Below are positions 34,650 to 48,246 of a stretch of 64,000 nt of DNA, piece after piece. Made by a program: the position numbers and the translations under genes. The DNA lies in NCBI RefSeq assembly GCF_949987515.2, contig NC_082697.1, positions 22,451,730 to 22,515,729 on the forward strand. The letters run 5' to 3'. Source of the stretch: Delphinus delphis (taxonomy: Eukaryota > Chordata > Mammalia > Artiodactyla > Delphinidae). The notes below the pieces were generated by a model that saw only the letters and a program-made list of their open reading frames with translations, had not been told where the DNA came from and made no database searches. How positions within the stretch are numbered: the stretch's first letter is position 1; the number at the start of each line of letters is the position of its first letter.

Positions 34650-35251
34650 TTAATATCTATTTATGTTGATGCAGGAACATTGAGTTCATTGCATCAGAGT
34701 GCCGCATGGTATTCCATGGCATGCATCCTCACAGTTCACTTACTCATTCTCCTTGTGACAGGCATGGGGGTTTCCTCCAACACCCTGCTACCATCAGTGC
34801 TGCTGGCAGCGGACATGTTGTCCTGCCTCTTCTGGGCTTGACCAGTTTCCCTGGGAGATGTTTCCAGGTGTGGAGTTGCTGAGCCGGAGGGGCTTTACTT
34901 GTTCACAAGTACTGGCAAGTGCTGTCCCGCATGCGGGACCAGTCCATCTCTGATCACCCAGCGTAGGAGAATTCCCCTTTGTCTCCATCTTTGCCAATGT
35001 TCGGTATTATCCATCTCTCTGATTGGCAATCTGATGAGTATAAAGTGGTCTCTTGCTTTTGCTTTCTGGACACCAGTGAGATTGATTTATTGTTCTTGTT
35101 AGTTGAAATTCCCCTTTTGTGAATCTCCTGTTTATACACTTTGCTCATTCGCCTATTAGATTCTATAACTTTTTCTTGTAATATTTTAGATATTAATTCC
35201 TTGTTTCATTTAATATAGTAAAAATTCACCCTTTCTAAAAAATGAGTTTTA

Positions 35252-35386
35252 CTAACACAACATTGTATTGATAAATCAACTATAGTCCAATATAAAATAA
35301 AAATTAAGAAAAATTTTAAAATAAAAAATGAATTTTTTAAAATTAATTTTTAATGGAGTATAGTTGATTTACAATGTTGTGTTAGT
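35252..35386. mobile_element. L1-derived fold-back insertion
   Basis: A 135-bp insert whose left end CTAACACAACATTGTA (35252-35267) is the exact inverse of its right end (35370-35385), followed by a second inverted match AAATCAACTATA. Both arms are cetartiodactyl L1 3' end. Flanked by a perfect 16-bp duplication TAAAAAATGAGTTTTA at 35236-35251 and 35387-35402. Confidence 0.88.
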
Positions 35387-35610
35387 TAAAAAATGAGTTT
35401 TAACAAACATAAACAATCATATAATCACCACCATAATCAAGACAGAACAGTTCTATCGTCCCCACCCCACCTCCAGAATTCCCTGATGTCCCTTTTACAG
35501 TCAGTCTCTCTTCCCACCCCTAGCTTCTGGCAATCGCTAAGCTGTTTTCTGTCTTATAGTTTTGTCATATTCAGACTGTCGTACAAATGGAATCATATAG
35601 TATATAGCCT

Positions 35611-35748
35611 TTTTTAAAAAAAAAAATTATTTGGCTGTGCCAGGTCTTAGTTGCGGCATGTGGGATCTAGTTCCCTGACCAGGGATTGCTCCCGGGCCCC
35701 CTGCATTGGGAGCGCTGAGTCTTAACCACTGGACCACCAGGGAAGTCC
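35611..35748 (-). mobile_element. Short CHR-type SINE
   Basis: Antisense: ATTATTTGGCTGTGCCAGGT ... GGACCACCAGGGAAGTCC; TATATAGCC / GATACAGCC flank it. Confidence 0.9.
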
Positions 35749-35907
35749 AAGATACAGCCTTTTGAATCTGCTTCTTCCTTTGAGCAGAATGCATCTGAGG
35801 TTCATCTCTCTGTTGTGTGTGTATCAGTAGGCAGTTTGTTCCTTCTTATTGATGAATAGCATTACATTGGATGAACAACCCACATTTTGTTTATCCGATT
35901 ATTGTTT

Positions 35908-36164
35908 TTTATTTTTTTAATTTTTGGCTGCGTTGGGTCTTCGTTGCTGCACGCGGGCTTTCTCTAGTTGTGATGAGCGGGCTTCTCATTGCGGTGGCTT
36001 CTCTTGTTGTGGAGCACCGGCTCTAGGCACACGGGCTCAGTAGTTGTGGCTCATGGGCTTAGTTGCTCCGCGGCATGTGGGATCTTCCTGGACCAGGGAT
36101 TGAACCCATGTCCCCTGCATTGGCAGGCGGATTCTTAACCACTGCACCACCCAGGGAAGTCCCT
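35908..36164 (-). mobile_element. CHR-1-like SINE
   Basis: Antisense; perfect 11-bp duplication GATTATTGTTT at 35897-35907 and 36165-36175. Confidence 0.93.
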
Positions 36165-36260
36165 GATTATTGTTTAAAGGATATTTGGATTGTTTCCAAA
36201 TGTGTCAGTTTGATTTTGATGACCTTGACAGTTTTGAGTAGTCCTGATCAGGTATTGTGC

Positions 36261-37119
36261 GCAATGTCTAGCTTCTTGAACACTGTGCTTTGAGTTTTGC
36301 AGGGCATGATGCTCTGTGGACTTCACTTACCTGCCGGAGCCAATTAAGCTGTTGTCTGTGAAGGGGGTTTCGTGGATTGTTTAAGGCACACCATTTTTCT
36401 GGCGCCTGGAGTGAATTTTAAGCGTCTATAAAACTTTACCTTCGCTGACTCTCTGTTTCTCCCCTCATACCATCTCTTTTTTTTTTTTAACTTTCTTTTT
36501 TCTTGGTTGCTTTTTTTCTGACTCTGTGTTTTATTTTAGTTCAGGCTATTCTCGTGGTGGCCAGCAATGACTGACAGTTGGTTTTATGGTCTGTTTGTTG
36601 ATCTCTGTCAGGACACTGGGGGTCTGTTCTCTATCCAGTGGGAAAAGAGGGAGAATCTGATTTGTTAGTCTTCTTTTTTTTTTGATAGTTTGCTTATTAT
36701 TTGTGAGCTCAAATCGGTTAAGAAAATATTGAGAGAAATAGAAAGCATTGAAAGGAGCAGCCCACTGGGATACAGGCCAGTGGGTTTTTGTGTTTTTTTG
36801 GTTTATTTTGGCACCTGGCTGAGGTTGTTGAACTGAAGCTGAAAGTTTTCGGTGTTTCTCTATGAGTTTGAAATATTTTATTACCTCCACAGAATGTTAA
36901 TTAATAAGTCAAATTATACCTTTTAAATTTAAGAAGGTTTGTCTTGATTGGTTTATCAGAGCTAATGGGGCTTACATAAATATAAGGAAATACAAAAATT
37001 TCAAGAAAATAAAGAAATGGAAGTTTAGCAGTTTAAATATGCTAGCCTTTGAAGAGAAAATAAACAACTAAGCTTTACAAAAATGTTAGCTTAAGAGGGT
37101 TATTTTTGGACTAGTTATT
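36261..37119. other. Intergenic, AT-rich, no recognised feature
   Basis: Unassigned; the open frame on the minus strand at 36546-36890 has no family resemblance. Confidence 0.4.
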
Positions 37120-37460
37120 TGTTTTAACAGCTTTATTGCTATATAATTTACATATCATAAAATTCACCCATTTAAAGTATACAGCTCAATTAATTTTAGT
37201 AGATTTAAAGAGTTGTACAACATCAGCATAATTTAATTTCACTCTCCTTCTGCACCGTCCTTACCCCAGCCCTAGGCTGACACTAATCTACCTTATTCTC
37301 TGTAGATTTGCCTATTTTGGACATTTCATATAAATAGAATCATGCAATATGTGGTCTTTTGTTATGGACTTGTTTCATTTAGTGTAATTTTTTTGAGGTG
37401 TATCCATGTTGTAGCATGAATCAGTACTTCATTCTTTTTATTGCTGAATAATATCCCAGT

Positions 37461-37956
37461 GCATGGCCATAAAAAGAAAAGAAATTGAGTTGTTTTTAGT
37501 GAGGTAGATGGACCTAGAGTCTGTCATACAGAGTGACGTCAGAAAGAGAAAAACAAATACTGTATACTAACACATATATATGGGATCTAAAAAAAAAAAA
37601 TAGTTCTGATGAACCTAGGGGCAGGACAAGAATAAAGACACAGACGTAGAGAATGGACTTGAGGACACGGGGAGGGGGCAGGGTAGGCTGGGACAAGTGA
37701 GAGAGTGGCATGGACATATATACACTACCAAACGTAAAATAGATAGCTAGTGCGAAGCAGCTGCATAGCACAGGGAGATCAGCTCAGTGCTTTGTGACCA
37801 CCTAGAGGGGTGGGATAGGGAGGGTGGGAGGGAGATGCAAGAGGGAGGGGATATGGGGATATATGTATACATATAGCTGATTCACTTTGTTATACAGTAG
37901 AAGCTAATACAACATTGTAGAGGAACTATACTCCAATAAAGATGTTAAAAAAAAAA
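37461..37956 (+). mobile_element. L1 3' end (cetartiodactyl type), 5'-truncated
   Basis: Sense: ORF2 C-terminal remnant GAAATTGAGTTGTTTTTAGT, GTCTGTCATACAGAGTGACG, 3' UTR GGGATAGGGAGGGTGGGAGG, and the end ACTCCAATAAAGATGTTAAA. Same subfamily as 62590-64000. Confidence 0.92.
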
Positions 37957-37966
37957 TTCCAGTGCG

Positions 37967-38185
37967 GGGCTTCCCTGGTGGCGCAGTGGTTGAGAGTCCG
38001 CCTGCCGATGCAGGGGATGCGGGTTCGTGCCCCGGTCCAGGAAGATCCCACGTGCCGCGGAGCGGCTGGGCCCGTGAGCCATGGCCGCTGGGCCTGCGCG
38101 TCCGGAGCCTGTGCTCCATAGCAGGAGGGGCCGCGACAGAGAGGCCCGAGTACCGCGAAAAAAAAAAAAAGAAAAAAGAAAAAAA
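37967..38185 (+). mobile_element. CHR-2-like SINE
   Basis: Sense, CpG-rich: GGGCTTCCCTGGTGGCGCAG ... CTGCGCGTCCGGAGCCTG ... GCCCGAGTACCGCG then A-rich tail. Sits in the tail of the L1. Confidence 0.94.
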
Positions 38186-38314
38186 GGGAGTTCCCTCGTG
38201 GCCTAGTGTTTAGGATTCCAGGCTTACACTGCTGTGGCCTGGGTTCAATCCCTGGTCAGGGAACTGAGATCCCACAAGCCGTGTGGCATGGCCAAAAAAT
38301 AAAATAAAATAAAA
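38186..38314 (+). mobile_element. Short CHR-type SINE
   Basis: Sense: GGGAGTTCCCTCGTGGCCTA ... GGGTTCAATCCCTGGTCAGG ... GTGGCATGGCCAAAAAATAA. Directly abuts the preceding SINE tail. Confidence 0.92.
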
Positions 38315-38392
38315 CATGTTTATTAAGTGTTTATATTTCTTCTGAGATTCTCTTTTCATATTATTTGCTCATTTTTCCCCTACCATTGTCTT

Positions 38393-38445
38393 TTCTTTTT
38401 TGGCTGCCCTGACCAGGTCCTAACCACTGGACTGCCAGGGAACTC
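38393..38445 (-). mobile_element. Internally deleted CHR-type SINE remnant
   Basis: Only TTTTTTGGCTG, CCTGACCAGG and TCCTAACCACTGGACTGCCA survive; two internal blocks present in sister copies are missing. Confidence 0.75.
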
Positions 38446-38650
38446 TCTGCCTTTTTCATATTGAACGGTTGAAGCTCTTTTTATAGGATAGTGTCATTGA
38501 CATTTTTTATTAATCACACTACAAATATTTTCTCCCGATCTGTATTTGGTTTTAACTTTGCTTATGGTTTCTTTAGCCCTACAGAAGCATTTAGTCTTCA
38601 TGCATTTAAATCCACTGGTCTTTGTGTGTGTGTCTTCTGAGTTTTGTGCC

Positions 38651-39076
38651 AGACTTTGAAAGTTCTGGGGGTGCTTCACTGTTACCTCTAAATGTTGCCT
38701 GTGAGAAATAAAACATTAGCTGCTGCTGCTGCTTTTCTGAAAAGCTGCTGTGAGATGTTAATAAATTAATGAGTGAAAAACCGCCTTCCCCCTGGCTCCT
38801 GAGTATGTGCCACATGCACTCCTGCTCCCAGACGTTTGTTCAGGCCATTTCCATTCCCTGCAACACCTTTCCCTCTTAGCGGCTCCTGCAGATTCCCCCT
38901 GGCCTGCTGGCCTGCCCTTCCACACAGAACACTTCCCTTTTCCCATCCCCTGGGTCCTGTGAGCCCCAGGCCAGCTCTGAAACCAGTGAGGCTGCACTGG
39001 TTCTGTCCCACCCACACCTGGGTGTGAAGCCTTCTCTCTCTGGGGCAGAGGGGGAGTAGGCTTGTGACAAAACTGG
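38651..39076. other. Intergenic, no recognised feature
   Basis: Unique GC-richer sequence; a (GCT)n run of about five units at 38720. L2 traces possible. Confidence 0.4.
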
Positions 39077-39290
39077 GAGTTGGGGGCTTCACTGGTGGTG
39101 CAGTGGTTGAGAGTCCACCTGCCGATGAAGGGGACACGGGTTCATGCCCCGGTCCGGGAAGATCCCACATGCCGCGGAGCGGCTGGGCCCGTGAGCCATG
39201 GCCGCTGAGCCTGCGCGTCCGGAGCCTGTGCTCCACAACGGGAGAGGCCACAACAGTGAGAGACCCGCGTACCACAAAAAAAAAAAAAAA
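39077..39290 (+). mobile_element. CHR-2-like SINE
   Basis: Sense: GGGGGCTTCACTGGTGGTGC ... CCGCGGAGCGGCTGGGCC ... poly(A); ACAAAACTGGG-like duplication on both sides (39067-39076 and 39291-39305). Confidence 0.92.
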
Positions 39291-39305
39291 CAAAAAAAAA
39301 ACTGG

Positions 39306-40589
39306 GGGCTGGGATCGAGGAGGTTTGTTCCTGACCGCATGTCCCTGCCTTCTTCCAGGAAGGCCTTTGGTGCCACAGTGGCCCCGCCGAGTGATCTGTG
39401 ACCCTGGTGTCAGGCCAGTGCTCTGGGAGTCCTGGGAGCTGGCTGCAGTGAGTGGGTGGCCAGGCTCAGCGTGGGGTTGGGGCGAGGGTTGATTGGGGCC
39501 CACAGTCTGGGGTCAGGATCAAGGGTGCGGTGTGGTTGGGACTGAGTCTGGGGAGTGTTTGGGCCTGGTTGGGACTCATTCGGGGCTGGCTCCATCTAAA
39601 GTTGCGATCAGGGACTTGTGGGGCTCAATTTGGAGGCAAGAGGAGGGGTTTCATGGGGCTCTGACCAGGGCTCGGCTGGAAGGGGCCTGGAGCCCCGATA
39701 GGGGCAGAGGCCTGTGGGAGGTTAGGCCTCCTGGGCCAGTGCAGGATCCCCGTAGTGCTCAGTGCTCCCTTGGCTCTGATCTCAGACCTTTGTCATGCAC
39801 TGTGGCTGGCTGGCTCTGGGTGACCCTTAGGGAAGGCAGCAGGACCAAGCGGGGCCCAGCACCTCCTCCCTGCTGGGGTCAGGTGGGATGTGTCCAGCCC
39901 TGGCCTGAGCCCCATGGAAGGTCCAGAGGCCAAGGTCCAGCTCTCTTTCTGCCCCAGACCCACTGGGTGACCTCAGGCAGTCCCTGTCCCTATTGACTGT
40001 CTGTTCATTCAACCATTATTTCCCCTCCTCTTATGCTCCAGGCACCGTGGTCAGTGTCCCCATCGTTCAGATGTAACAGGGACCCCGTCTGCCTGTCTCT
40101 TGCACATGTGGGATGTGAAAAGCTCTGGCTTGCTGTGCTGCTGGTCATGTAGCTGAACTGACCCTCCAGCTGTGGCGGGTGCAGCCCAGAACACACCTGG
40201 TAGCTGCCTGGAGCTGCCCGCAAGGAATCCATTCATTCTCACCTCCATCCCTGAGCTAATGGGATGAGCCCTTCTCACTGTTCCCAAAGCCTCCCTGTTC
40301 TTCCAGGACCACCTGAGTGACCCTGGAGATCCAGGCTGTGGTCCTGAACACTGTGACCTTGACCGCTGCCCCCTCAGAGGCCCAGACCCCCCACTGGGAT
40401 TTGCTGTGGTGATTCCTGTGGGTCCTCCCCACTCTGCCCTCTCCCTCCCAGGAGGGCTTTTCCCCTCAGCACCTCTGTCTGCTCCCCACTGCTGGTCTGG
40501 TCTCAGCTGAGCCTTCCCTGGGCCACGGGCTGGGTTGGAGAGGATCAGGGCGGCCCCGGGGGATGGAAGGAGAGGGTGGGAGGGCGTTT
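39306..40589. other. MYL9 downstream flank, no gene recognised
   Basis: GC-rich. 39450-39650 is a degenerate GGGACT/GGTTGGG-rich stretch; 39990-40100 resembles L2 (TTCATTCAACCATTATTTCC). Open frames of up to 181 codons here have no family resemblance. Confidence 0.5.
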
Positions 40590-41254
40590 GGGGCATGGGG
40601 GCTCCTTTATTTCACCCCAGTCACAGACACACAGACCAAAGGCAGTGCTCAGCCTTCTATTAGACGTTCTGCCTCGCCGAGACAAACACCCACCCTACAT
40701 GCACCTTCTGGAGTGCACTCCCGGCGGGGTGGCGCGTGTTCTGGTGGCTGGGCGGGGTGTAGGGGACAGGCCTGGCATCCTGTCCTCTGAGAGGGGGCCT
40801 GGATGAGGTTCGCGTGCTTGTGGCAGTGGCTGGGGAAGGGTTTTCATGCCCTGCACAGGGTTGCACGTGCAGTGGTGTCCCAGACCAGGACGCAGGGCCC
40901 TGCCCGTGGGGAGCAGCCTGGGAGTGGGCGGGCAACAGCTGGGGCCTGGGCTCTCTTGAGGGGCCTTCCCCTGGTGCCTCCAGGTCCAGCTTCTGGCCCA
41001 GTTCCCAAGAAGATGGGGTTTCCTTGGAGGGTCACGGGGGAATCCCCGCCTCACGTTGGCTCCGCCCCTTGCCTGGCACTGCACTCTCTCAGCCTGTTCC
41101 CTCCACTGGGAGCTGGGACCCTAACCCCTCAGAGGGAGGATCCTCTAGAGAGGGGCCTGTGGGCTCGCGGGTTTGTGGGCAGAGCCGGTGCAGACAGTGT
41201 CTGAGGGAGCAGGTGACTGGGACGCGGGCCTGGGCACAGGGGGGCTGGGCTGGC
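40590..41254 (-). other. MYL9: MYL9 3' UTR
   Basis: About 660 bases of unique GC-rich sequence between the TAG and the AATAAA at 40606-40611. No interspersed repeat recognised. Open frames on the plus strand here are not supported by any family resemblance. Confidence 0.75.
40606..40611 (-). terminator. MYL9 polyadenylation signal AATAAA
   Basis: Canonical hexamer on the minus strand, about 645 bases past the MYL9 stop and the only perfect one I noticed in the unique sequence downstream of the gene. Cleavage would fall near 40590. Confidence 0.75.
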
Positions 41255-42709
<1,455 letters not shown>

Positions 42710-42890
42710 TGACCGCTCACGGCGTCCCGTGCTCCATGTGCCTTATTGCTTTAACTTCCACCACCTGTGAGGTCAGCAGTCTTATCCCCCTTCACAGGTG
42801 TGGGACCTGAGGCCCAGAGGTTAGGACTTGTCCTTAGTCACACAGTGAGTAAGGAGTAGAGCCAGCATTTGAAGCCAGAAGGCCAGACCC
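42710..42890 (-). mobile_element. MIR fossil in MYL9 intron 2
   Basis: GACCTGAGGCCCAGAGGTTA, TTAGTCACACAGTGAGTAAG: antisense MIR. Confidence 0.7.
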
Positions 42891-42904
42891 CAGGTCCCAG
42901 GCAC

Positions 42905-43240
42905 AGTTTTGAAAGTAGTTAAACCAGTGAGCTTTGGTGCCACACAGGCTAGGGTTTGAATCCCAGCTCTATGCCTGTTTCCCCTGCCTCTGAGGAGAAC
43001 TGTGAAGGTGAAGAAGGCAATGGCTGTAAAATGGGCAGAACAATGATTGGCACTGGCCCTGTGGATTTGAGTCAACTGCTGGTTCAAATCCCAACTCTAC
43101 CGCTGAGTAGCTGTGTGACCGTGGGCAGATTACATAACTTCTCTGAGCCTCTGTCTCCTCATTTATAAAGTGGGAATGATAATCACACCTACCTAATAGG
43201 ATTGCTTTGAGATTTAAGATAATACCTGCAGAGCTGCTTC
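42905..43240 (+). mobile_element. One or two sense MIR fossils
   Basis: GGTGCCACACAGGCTAGGGT with TTTGAATCCCAGCTCT, then a better preserved unit with GGTTCAAATCCCAACTCTAC, GCTGTGTGACCGTGGGCAGA, TCATTTATAAAGTGGGAATG. Confidence 0.75.
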
Positions 43241-43277
43241 TTGTTATTATTTTATTATTTGCTGCTCTTGTTTTTTT

Positions 43278-43491
43278 TTTTGTTGTTGTTGTTGTTGTTT
43301 GTGATACGCGGGCCTCTCACTGTTGTGGCCTCTCCCGTTGCAGAGCACAGGCTCCGGACGCGCAGGCTCAGCGGCCATGGCTCACGGGCCCAGCCGCTCC
43401 GCGGCATGTGGGATCTTCCCGGACGGGGGCACGAACCCGTGTCCCCTGTATCAGCAGGTGGACTCTCAACCACTGCGCCACCAGGGAAGCC
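43278..43491 (-). mobile_element. CHR-2-like SINE in MYL9 intron 2
   Basis: Antisense, tail with (TTG)n: GATACGCGGGCCTCTCACTG ... GCGCCACCAGGGAAGCCC; duplication CTGCTCTTGTTTTTT / CTGTTCTTGTTTTTT. Confidence 0.93.
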
Positions 43492-43507
43492 CTGTTCTTG
43501 TTTTTTA

Positions 43508-43638
43508 ACCTGAGGTTCCTTTGTTTTGGGGCATGCCGGTGTGGCATGCAGGATCTGAGTTCCCTGACCAGGGATCCAACCCATGCCCCCTGCAAGTGGA
43601 ATTGTGGAGTCCTAACCACTGGACTGCCAGGGAATTCC
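43508..43638 (-). mobile_element. Short CHR-type SINE in MYL9 intron 2
   Basis: Antisense: GGTGTGGCATGCAGGATCTG, AGTTCCCTGACCAGGGATCC, CCACTGGACTGCCAGGGAAT. Confidence 0.87.
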
Positions 43639-44629
43639 CAGAGGATGATGTTCTTAACCAGAGGCCATGATTGATCTGTGGACTCACTGACACGAGCTAC
43701 AAACAGGAGTGAGGATTTTTCTGGGTAGATGCCCAGGCCTGTCATCAAGTCTCTGGGGTTGAGGGCCCCGGGTGCAGGCGCTGCCTCATAAATGGAAAAG
43801 AGTCTTCGCGTCCCTGTCTCCTCTGAGCCTCACACACTCTGCTCTGTCCCCATGGGATGGCTGAGGCCTGAAGAGCTGTGACATGGGGACTCACAGCTCT
43901 TCCCCTCGCCAGGCCTCAGTCCTCCTTCCTGCCGGTGACCTCCTCAGGGAGGGAGCCTTCAGGTGAGTCTGGCCTGAAGCTGGGAGGGGTGTGGTGCCGA
44001 GCGTGGGCGCAGTGTGTGATGTCAGCCCTCCTGCTCCCTCTACATTGCTTGCTCCTCCCACCAGACACCCTGGGGGTGCACACAAGGGCCACGGTCACCA
44101 TTGCACAGGAGGGGAAACAGGCACAGAGCGGGACTGCCCAGCTGTGAGGGGCAATGCCAGGGACTGACTCAGGCCTATCTGGCCATAGGCTGCTGCCTCT
44201 ACTGTCAGAGACCACCCCCTCCCCCAGCCAGTGTCTGGCCCAGATGCTCTCACCTGGATGAAGGGGGCACCAGAAACTTGGGTTGAGGGTGGTTGTCTGT
44301 GGCTAGCACATGGGGAGGGATATGGAAGCAGAGCCACAGGCTGGGGGCTGGTGTCTGGAGGCCTGGCCTCTGGGCCTCAGTTTCCCCATCTGAGCAATGG
44401 TGAGATGCACTAGATTCCTGAGCCCTTTCAGCTCTGATTCTGATTCTGGGGAAATCACTGGAGTCAGCGTCTCAGAGCCTGACACAGGTGACCTCTAAAG
44501 GAGGGGGGCAGATACCCTGGCCTCCCTTCTAAGGCCTCAGTTTCCCCACTGTACAATGGAAAGTCCATGCAGTTCAAACTTTCTTGTAGTTGCTGATCCC
44601 TTTCTTTAAAGCAAATGGTACCGGGCAGC
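43639..44629. other. MYL9 intron 2, no recognised feature
   Basis: Unique GC-rich sequence; MIR trace at 44370-44410 (GGCCTCAGTTTCCCCATCTG). Confidence 0.45.
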
Positions 44630-44740
44630 CCGATCCACAAATCTGCCTGAGGCAGTCCTGCCCTGGAGTGGGCCTGTCTGGGTTCAAGTCCAGTGGCAAA
44701 CTGCTCTGTGCCTCAGTTTCCCTACCTGCTAAATGGAGAA
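44630..44740 (+). mobile_element. MIR fossil
   Basis: GTCTGGGTTCAAGTCCAGTG, GTGCCTCAGTTTCCCTACCT, GCTAAATGGAGA: sense MIR. Confidence 0.6.
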
Positions 44741-44775
44741 AGTGATGGCAGCTACTCTCCAGGGTGGGTGCCTCA

Positions 44776-45799
<1,024 letters not shown>

Positions 45800-46240
45800 G
45801 CTTCCTGTCACCCTTGTTTAGACCTGGGCTCCGAGCCTGTCTCACCCATTGCATACAGACCCAGACACTTCACCTTGAAACCCTTGAGGGTTCCCGCCAT
45901 CCCCTCCCCTCCCCCAGCAAGTCTTGGCCCCTCAGCCTGGCATCAAAGGCCCTGTGTGAACCCCTCCTGCTCTGCTCTCTGACTGGCCATGGCATCCCTC
46001 ATGGTGTCCCTCCTGCCATCTATGTCTGCTCCCCAGACCCCCCCCCCCCGACTTTCCTTCTTGGTCCTTCCCCCTGGAATGCCTTTCCTTCTCCAGCCCA
46101 GTTCTTCAGGCAGCCCTTGGGGAGCAGTTCCCCCACCCTGGCTTTGACAGTAAGCACTTAAAGGTCTTTCTCCCTCACAATCAATCAGGGCTGGTGTAAG
46201 TCCCCCGATTTAAACTTCAGCCCATGGTGGTGCTCATAGA
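45800..46240. mobile_element. Old L2-type repeat in MYL9 intron 1
   Basis: AGCCTGGCATCAAAGGCCCT, CTCCTGCTCTGCTCTCTGAC, CAGTTCTTCAGGCAGCCCTT resemble L2 3' sequence; ends with TAGATGCTTGTTTAATGAAT. Confidence 0.5.
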
Positions 46241-48179
46241 TGCTTGTTTAATGAATGACTATGAAGGCAACTGCAGCCAGTCTGCTGCCCACTGTACAGA
46301 TGGGGAAACTGAGGCCCAGCAAGGGGCTCTCCCTGAACCCTTGTCATGGCTAGTGGGGACTGTGCCCCTGAAGACCTAGGGTCATGTGCCCCTCAGCTGG
46401 GGCAGTTGTGGGCCTGGCCCCAGGACTGCTGCCCTCTTTCCTCTGCCCTGAGTTCCTTTGTCGAGGATCTGCAGGAAGCCTTAAGTGCTCCTCGATCTGT
46501 CGCCAGGCCTGTATCTCCTGACCCTGTTCAAGCCATTTGCCGTCTTTGGCCTTTGAGATCTTAAACCCTGAGCTGGGATGCTGGCCAGCCCCAGTCCTTC
46601 CCCAGAGCCACGGCTGCCTATAGTACTGGGTCCCACAGGACTGACACACCTGGCCCTCAGGGTTTCTCCTGTGGTTGAGGGTGGGTAGACAAAAGCCTTT
46701 CCCACCCTTGACGTGGGTGGGAGTGGGATGGTGCTGTCGGCAGGGCGTGCCACCGTGTCCTGTGGTTAGTGCTTCGAGGGGCCACTCCTGCCCTGAGCCA
46801 GGTGTTCTCTGGGAACTTTGACTCATGGCACCCACAGAAGGCAGCTGAGGAGGAGTCCACTGTGCCCAGCAGAGGCTGTGATGGTTATCATCACTGTCAC
46901 CCCCCCCCCGCCCCCCGTAAAGTTCTAGGGCAGACGTGGCAGGATGAGAGAGAAAGCCGCGACCAAAGGCGGGAGTGGCCAAGAGCTCACCCACTGCTCT
47001 GATACTAGCTGGGCTCCCCTGCCTCCCTGGCCACCCCATCTCCGCCCTCTTGTGCTGAGGGGCCGTGACAGGGCTTGGAGCACTGAACTGTACAGTTTGT
47101 CCATCCCAGCAGTCTTGGGAAGCAGGGTGGGGAGAGTGGGGAGAGTGGGGCGCCCCTCACCGTGCAATTAAAAGAACTGAGGCCCGTGAAGTGGTGTGTC
47201 CATGAGAGGGGTAGAGTCCAACTGGAAGCCAGGACCTCTGGGCTAGGGGTGGGTCTGGGGGTGGCAAATGGCCTTTCATGGTGGGCGGATGGCTACTGAG
47301 GGGCTGAGGACTCTTTGTGACCAGAGGCAGTTTCCAGTCTTGGTTGAGGGACTGGGGTCAGAGACAGGCTGGCCTCTTAGCCCTGGAGCCGTCCCCTCAT
47401 CCTCCTGGGAATCCTAGCCACCGGCGATCCGATATCGCGGGTACTTGGCCTGCTTCAACTACGTGCCACCTCCCCCTTTCTGGTGCCTGAAATCCCACCG
47501 CAACAGCAAAGACAAGGCCTGTGTCCCCCATTACCTCATGGTCCCTATGGCTGGCAGTGCCAGATGCCTTGCTGGTAAGCTCACCTCATCTGAGGCAGTT
47601 ATCTGACCCTTTCCTGAGAGCAGCCAGAGCAGCTGCAGGGCTGGGGAGGCGCGGGGACCAGGTCCTGAAGCCCAGGTCCTTGTCCAGCCGGGGGGCGGGG
47701 TGAGCCCGCAGAGGGCCCCTGGTGCAACTTCCCCACCCAGCTGGCCCAGGTGGGCAGACGGCTCAGAGTGGGCAAGCCCCAGGGCGCGGCACACAGCCTC
47801 GGGGTGTGTGTGTGTGTGTGTGTGTGTGGACGGGGGTTACTCCGGTCTCCATCCCTCTCTCCTGCCCCAGGAGATGGGGGATGGGACACGGACGCTCTGG
47901 AGGACACACATGGGTCTCCTAGGGCAGGGAACACCGGCAGCCACACGTCCTACCGTCCTCCCGGGCATCCCGAGTCCTGGGCTTGGCACCTCTAACTGCA
48001 CAGCAAAGGGTCAGGGCCCGGACAGTCTTCCCTGGCCATAGGCCCACTGGTTCCCGGAGCCGGGAACAGTCTCCCTGCTGCCCAGACCCAGCCAGAATCC
48101 CCGTCAGACCGAGCAACCTCGCAGCCCCAGCCAGGCCCACGAGCTGTCCCTGCCCAGAGGCCCTCCGACACCTCCCTGC
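46241..48179. other. MYL9 intron 1, no gene recognised
   Basis: GC-rich unique sequence. Contains C/G homopolymer runs at 46904-46917 and a (GT)n at 47805-47828. A stop-free plus-strand stretch at 47406-47573 ends in GTAAGC but matches no family I know. Confidence 0.5.
47805..47828. repeat. (GT)n microsatellite
   Basis: About 12 GT units, uninterrupted. Confidence 0.95.
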
Positions 48180-48246
48180 GTCCCCAAGTTCGGGCCGCGG
48201 CTGTCACACCGCCCACACTAGACCACCCGGGTCGCCGGGCTCCCAC

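Larger units (their letters stand above)
34650..36260 (-). mobile_element. Old antisense L1, interrupted
   Basis: Antisense L1 landmarks: ACATTGAGTTCATTGCATCA, TCTGATTGGCAATCTGATGA, CACTTTGCTCATTCGCCTAT, CAAGACAGAACAGTTCTATC, GGAATCATATAGTATATAGC, GATTGTTTCCAAATGTG. Split by a fold-back L1 insert and two SINEs. Confidence 0.6.
37120..38650 (-). mobile_element. Old antisense L1, interrupted by L1 and SINEs
   Basis: TTTATTGCTATATAATTTAC, GAATCATGCAATATGTGGTC, TTGCTGAATAATATCCCAGT, then past the insertions TATAGGATAGTGTCATTGAC and CATGCATTTAAATCCACTGG, all in antisense L1 order. Confidence 0.65.

Noticed and set aside
35040..35150. Possible exon-like open stretch
   Set aside because: Matches the layout of antisense L1 3' sequence.
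38766..39503. Minus-strand open frame of 245 codons
   Set aside because: Its middle is a translated CHR-2 SINE and the flanks lack any protein-family resemblance or splice support.
43255..43748. Open frames of 100-155 codons in MYL9 intron 2
   Set aside because: They translate two SINEs whose boundaries and target duplications are visible.
47406..47573. Stop-free plus-strand stretch in MYL9 intron 1 ending at GTAAGC, exon-like
   Set aside because: Starts right after a TAG, has no acceptor that stands out, and the roughly 56 predicted residues resemble no protein I know. RNA evidence or a homolog would be needed.
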